The notes under the pieces: model-generated
Database searches by the model: none
Told to the model about the DNA's origin: nothing
Seen by the model: the letters and a program-made list of their open reading frames with translations, nothing else
Source of the DNA: Bdellovibrio sp. ZAP7
GTDB taxonomy: Bacteria; Bdellovibrionota; FAC87; UBA2466
Direction of reading: 5' to 3'
NCBI GenBank assembly: GCA_945878405.1
Contig: CAMCTJ010000001.1
Coordinates: forward strand, 196,304-260,303
DNA: 64,000 nt
Made by a program: the position numbers and the translations under genes
Shown here: positions 60,493 through 64,000 of the stretch, one piece after another
Layout of the letters: each line of letters begins with the position of its first letter
How positions within the stretch are numbered: the stretch's first letter is position 1

Positions 60493-61565
60493 AAAAAAAG
60501 AAGGTTGTCATTACCGGGGGCGGAACGGGTGGTCATGTTTTTCCCGCGCTCGCCATTGCTGAAGAGTTAAGAAAGCGCAAGTTCAGCGTGCTCTATGTTG
60601 GCACCGAGCATGGAATGGAAAGTAAGTTCGTTCCAGAAAAGGGCTTTCCGTTTTACACGGTCTCAACTGGCGCTCTCAAAAATCAAAGCGTTCTGAAACG
60701 CATCTCTTCGCTGATTCATTTGTTGAAGGGAGTACTCTGGTCCATCGGTTTTCTCCTGCGAGAAAAACCGAGCCTCACGATTGGTGTGGGGGGCTACGTT
60801 TCAGCACCGATTTGTTTGGCGAGTTTTATTCTTCGCATTCCTATTTTCCTTCAAGAGCAGAATGCTTCGGTAGGTATTGCCAATCAACTCCTGGGGAAAT
60901 TAGCAACCAAGATCTTTCTCGGATTCAAAGAAGCCGAGTACGCCTTTAATCCAAAGAAATGTATCGTCAGCGGCAATCCCCTTCGAGAAGACTTTCTTTC
61001 TTCGCCTGTTTCACCTGTTAATCCAAAGTCCCTTCACCTCTTAGTTTTGGGAGGTAGCCAAGGGGCTAAGGCAATTAATCAAGCGATGATGGATTTAGCT
61101 TCCGATTTAGTCTCTCGATTTCCTGGAATTCAAGTCACTCACCAAACAGGACAAAGTGACGCTCCCCGGGTTGCCGAGTGTTATGAAAAGATCGCAAAAG
61201 AGAGATTTCAGGTTCGTCCCTTTATTCAAAACATGGTCGAAGCCTACAACCAAGCAAGTTTGGTTATTTGCAGGGCCGGTGCCCTGACGGTTTCTGAACT
61301 CATCCAAATGGGTAGGCCAGCCATTTTTGTGCCGTACCCACGCCGGGGACAAAACGATCAAACGGCAAACGCACGGTTTGTAGCAGAAGCCGGTGCCGCA
61401 AAAGTAGTAGAACAAGGGCCTCAGTTTAAAGAACGCCTTTGGTCTGCTTTGGAGGGCTCTTTTAACCCGGTAACCCTCCAAGAAATGGCCGAAAAAACCT
61501 CCCGATTGCGATCTTCCTCAGGGCTTGCTACCATCGGCGACCAGTGCGAAATTGCATTGCGTTAA
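60489..61565 (+). CDS. murG: UDP-GlcNAc:lipid I N-acetylglucosaminyltransferase
   Basis: A 358-residue GT28 enzyme making lipid II. GGGTGGHVFPALAIAEEL, LQEQNASVGIANQLL and VLGGSQGAKAIN are typical, and a CRAGALTVSELI donor site follows. Overlaps ftsW by four bases; murC follows 20 bases on. Confidence 0.97.
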   Translation: MKKKKVVITGGGTGGHVFPALAIAEELRKRKFSVLYVGTEHGMESKFVPEKGFPFYTVSTGALKNQSVLKRISSLIHLLKGVLWSIGFLLREKPSLTIGVGGYVSAPICLASFILRIPIFLQEQNASVGIANQLLGKLATKIFLGFKEAEYAFNPKKCIVSGNPLREDFLSSPVSPVNPKSLHLLVLGGSQGAKAINQAMMDLASDLVSRFPGIQVTHQTGQSDAPRVAECYEKIAKERFQVRPFIQNMVEAYNQASLVICRAGALTVSELIQMGRPAIFVPYPRRGQNDQTANARFVAEAGAAKVVEQGPQFKERLWSALEGSFNPVTLQEMAEKTSRLRSSSGLATIGDQCEIALR

Positions 61566-61585
61566 AACCTTGGGCTTTTTGATAA

Positions 61586-62944
61586 ATGTACAATAATATC
61601 AATCGGATACACCTTATCGGGGTCGGCGGAATCGGCATGAGTGGAATTGCCGAATTGCTTCTAAGAAATGGCTACCGTGTCAGCGGCTCTGATTTAAAGG
61701 AATCTGAGCTTTGTCTGCACTTAGAACGCCTTGGGGTAAAGATTTTTCGAAGCCATGAAGCTCAAAACATCGAGGGCGCTGATTTAATCGTCTATTCATC
61801 GGCTGTTTCTGAGACTAACCCAGAGTTTTCAGCTGCCCTAGCGAAAGATATTCCCTGCATTCCCCGTGCGGAAATGCTCGCAGAACTTATGCGACTTAAA
61901 TATGGAATTGCAGTCGCAGGCGCCCATGGAAAAACAACCACCACATCGATGATTGCTTTAGCTCTGACTCAAGGGGGACTCGATCCCACGATTGTTGTCG
62001 GCGGCCGAATGGATAATTTTGGGGGGACAAACGCACGTTTAGGATCTGGCGACTTTATGGTCGTTGAAGCAGATGAGAGTGATGGTTCTTTTAACAAGTT
62101 AACCCCTTCGATAGCTATCGTCACAAACATGGATAGAGAGCACATGGATCATTACGAAACCATGACGAAGCTTAAAAAGGCGTTTGTTTCTTTTTTGAAC
62201 AAAGTTCCTTTTTATGGGCTTTCCGTTGTGTGCGGTGATGATCCGTATTTGCGAATGCTCTTAGGAAAAGTGACTCGAAGAAAGAAGACTTACGGCTTTG
62301 GAAAAAACAATACCTATCAGATTACTGACTACACTCCGACGACCGAGGGGACTCAAGGAAGAGTTCGCATCGGAAAAGATATTCTTCAGCTAAAGCTCCA
62401 GGTGCCCGGAAAACACAATCTTCTTAATGCTGTCGCAACCCTCGCGGTTGCAGACGAACTTTCTATTTCTCGAGCGACAACGCTAGAGGCTCTTTTGGCT
62501 TATCAAGGAGTTCAAAGACGCTTTCAAAAACGAGGAGAGGTGAGAGGCATTACTTTCATTGATGATTATGCCCATCATCCCACTGAAATTTCAGCAACTC
62601 TATCCGCTGCCCGAGAGCGCTTTCCCAAAAGTAAAATCCGAGTGGTTTTTCAACCGCATCGATACTCTCGAACAGAAGATCTGTTTGATCAGTTCTCCAC
62701 CTGTTTCCGCTCTTGTGATGCAGTAGCCGTAACAAATATTTATGCGGCTGGAGAAAAACCCATTTCTGGAGTGAGCTCTGAGATTTTGGTCGACAGTATT
62801 TCTAGAGCCGGACACCCCATGGCCCTTTTTTCAGAAAAACCAATGGAGGCGATTGAAAACTGGCTAGGTGAAAGCGCTCCCGGAGATATTATTCTCACTT
62901 TAGGAGCTGGAGACTTACCCAGTGTCTATAGAAACCTCTTTTAA
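61586..62944 (+). CDS. murC: UDP-N-acetylmuramate--L-alanine ligase
   Basis: A 452-residue Mur ligase. HLIGVGGIGMSGIAELLL, AGAHGKTTTTSMIA (ATP loop), VEADESDGSF and FIDDYAHHPTE are diagnostic. It adds L-Ala to UDP-MurNAc. Its end overlaps the murB start by 23 bases. Confidence 0.98.
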   Translation: MYNNINRIHLIGVGGIGMSGIAELLLRNGYRVSGSDLKESELCLHLERLGVKIFRSHEAQNIEGADLIVYSSAVSETNPEFSAALAKDIPCIPRAEMLAELMRLKYGIAVAGAHGKTTTTSMIALALTQGGLDPTIVVGGRMDNFGGTNARLGSGDFMVVEADESDGSFNKLTPSIAIVTNMDREHMDHYETMTKLKKAFVSFLNKVPFYGLSVVCGDDPYLRMLLGKVTRRKKTYGFGKNNTYQITDYTPTTEGTQGRVRIGKDILQLKLQVPGKHNLLNAVATLAVADELSISRATTLEALLAYQGVQRRFQKRGEVRGITFIDDYAHHPTEISATLSAARERFPKSKIRVVFQPHRYSRTEDLFDQFSTCFRSCDAVAVTNIYAAGEKPISGVSSEILVDSISRAGHPMALFSEKPMEAIENWLGESAPGDIILTLGAGDLPSVYRNLF

Positions 62945-63836
62945 GAATCGCCTAGGAAAGAGCGTACTCTTTCACGAGCCCTTAAAAAATCACGTGGCTT
63001 ATCGAGTGGGTGGCCCAGCTGACATTCTCGCTTTTCCTCAAAGTGAAGAAGATTTGGTTTGGATAGGTCAAAAAGCTCAAGCGCTCTCTCTTCCTCTTAC
63101 TGTCATTGGACGGGGAACAAATTTGTTGGTTTCTGATAAGGGAATTAGAGGGATTACCGTTTCACTGGAAAAAGCCTTCAAAACCATCGAGCTTCTTTCT
63201 CAACAACCGGACGGTAAGATCTGGGTGAAAGCCGGGGGCGGAGTGAGCAAGCCCGAGCTCCTAGAATGGGCCGTTCAAGGCGGATTTACGGGTCTTGAAT
63301 TTAGCTCAGGAGTTCCAGGAACCATTGGGGGCGGCATCTTCATGAATGCGGGGACCAAGTATGGCTGCTACGGAGATATCCTGAAGGAGCTTAGACTCTT
63401 CGATTTCTCAACCGGTGCCCAAACTTTTTCGAGAAATGAATTTCATTTCGGTTACCGCGAACAGACGGCGGTAAAAAACCGCTTAGTTCTTTGGGCCACA
63501 TTTGAGCTCATCCGCGGAGAGCCCATGGCGATTCGCACTGAAGTTAATCGAATTATTCAGGAGCGGGCTGACAAACAGCCGCTTGATTTTCCGAGCTGTG
63601 GATCCACTTTTAAAAATCCGGAAGGATATTCTGCTGGAAGACTGATTGAAAAAGCGGGACTCAAAGGGCGAACGGTCGGTGGAGCACAGATTTCGGAAAA
63701 ACACGCAAACTTCATCCTGAATAAGGGGAATGCAACCGCACAGGACATTTTGGACCTTATCCAAATCGCCAAAGACACGGTACAATCTCAATTTGGAGTG
63801 ACGCTCGAGTGTGAAGTGATTATCTTAGGTAACTAA
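62922..63836 (+). CDS. murB: UDP-N-acetylenolpyruvoylglucosamine reductase
   Basis: A 304-residue FAD reductase making UDP-MurNAc. VGGPADILAFP, GRGTNLLVSDKGIRG, SGVPGTIGGGIFMNAG and the catalytic Ser in SCGSTFKNPEG are present. GTG start inside murC with GGAG nine bases upstream. Its TAA overlaps the next ATG (TAATG). Confidence 0.96.
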   Translation: MSIETSFKNRLGKSVLFHEPLKNHVAYRVGGPADILAFPQSEEDLVWIGQKAQALSLPLTVIGRGTNLLVSDKGIRGITVSLEKAFKTIELLSQQPDGKIWVKAGGGVSKPELLEWAVQGGFTGLEFSSGVPGTIGGGIFMNAGTKYGCYGDILKELRLFDFSTGAQTFSRNEFHFGYREQTAVKNRLVLWATFELIRGEPMAIRTEVNRIIQERADKQPLDFPSCGSTFKNPEGYSAGRLIEKAGLKGRTVGGAQISEKHANFILNKGNATAQDILDLIQIAKDTVQSQFGVTLECEVIILGN

Positions 63837-64000
63837 TGGGCAGAGAAAGAACCAAAAATAGGATTGAGTTTTCTAAGACCGCGCTGGTCTGCAGTGGCGG
63901 GGCAACCAAAGCGGCTGCTTTTCATATTGGGGTCTGTCTCGCTCTTCGTGACAAGGGATTTTCCTTTGTGGGCGGAAAAGCGGATGCTTCCCCAGAGATC
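63836..64000 (+). CDS. Patatin-like phospholipase (N-terminal part)
   Basis: The frame opens at ATG 63836, overlapping the murB stop, and runs off the window. ALVCSGGATKAAAFHIGV resembles the patatin oxyanion segment (GGGxKG...), here with Ala-Thr in place of Gly. The catalytic Ser (GxSxG) and Asp would lie beyond the edge, so identity is tentative. Confidence 0.5.
   Translation, partial: MGRERTKNRIEFSKTALVCSGGATKAAAFHIGVCLALRDKGFSFVGGKADASPEI

Noticed and set aside
1-64000. CRISPR array, prophage, insertion sequence or secretion cluster
   Set aside because: No regularly spaced repeats, transposase, integrase, phage structural genes or long terminal inverted repeats were seen.

Overview
This looks like a chromosomal window from a compact Gram-negative bacterium of the Bdellovibrionota (Bdellovibrio/Oligoflexia) type. 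The pointers are a TIGR02147-family protein, SpoVG in a Gram-negative setting, a complete-looking lipid A cluster, bactofilin, a YybS-like protein beside rplI, and many secreted or outer-membrane proteins of unknown function. The lineage is an inference from gene content; no rRNA gene is present. No prophage, insertion sequence, CRISPR array or integron was seen. Coding density is very high. After start correction no gap reaches 300 bases; the longest are 8715-8972, 43023-43248, 38928-39138 and 55813-56016.

Layout. 1-3452: a 5'-nucleotidase lipoprotein, an RluA pseudouridine synthase and a TIGR02147 protein with a palindromic upstream site. 3522-8714 (minus): rplI, a YybS-like protein, a PriB/Ssb-like protein and rpsF, with no rpsR, then two overlapping reading frames of a degenerate GH42-like protein, an LpxH-like hydrolase and a small membrane protein. 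8973-10223: ispE and spoVG. 10224-17729 (minus): cmk, a lipid A acyltransferase joined in frame to a DUF3108 lipoprotein, lpxK, lpxB, a Gfo/Idh oxidoreductase, lpxA and lpxD. 17918-25465: an MFS exporter, then a minus-strand run of a glycosyltransferase, PilZ-like protein, two barrel-like proteins around a GMP reductase-like enzyme, a TPR protein and bamD. 25610-28350: a sigma-region-4-like protein, an unknown protein, an RDD membrane protein and a rhomboid protease in one operon. 28316-38927: split transketolase, Gly-rich secreted protein, SirB1-like protein, radA, glpK, a FliG-C-like protein, a TIGR02757 protein, rlmE, a NUDIX hydrolase and a HIT protein. 39139-42480: nrdAB. 42477-49005: bactofilin, a zincin-like lipoprotein, an outer membrane protein, tRNA-Phe, rdgB, rph, and a divergent amidase/SpoIID pair. 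49038-55300: queA and the macromolecular-synthesis operon rpsU-yqeY-mpg-dnaG-rpoD, then a CAT-anticodon tRNA. 55366-58177: secreted proteins including a thioredoxin-fold protein and a papain-like protease. 58223-64000: zinc-ribbon protein, RNase H, and the murein genes ftsW-murG-murC-murB, then the start of a patatin-like gene.

Most genes serve the envelope: lipid A (lpx genes), outer-membrane assembly (BamD), murein synthesis (fts/mur genes), murein remodelling (amidase, SpoIID) and cell shape (bactofilin). The most notable signals are a perfect U UUU UUA slippery heptamer joining two overlapping frames near 6446, the in-frame acyltransferase/lipoprotein fusion near 11854, the missing rpsR, the secreted thioredoxin/cysteine-protease cassette, and an unusual tendency of convergent genes to overlap at their stop codons (7 of 10 pairs).
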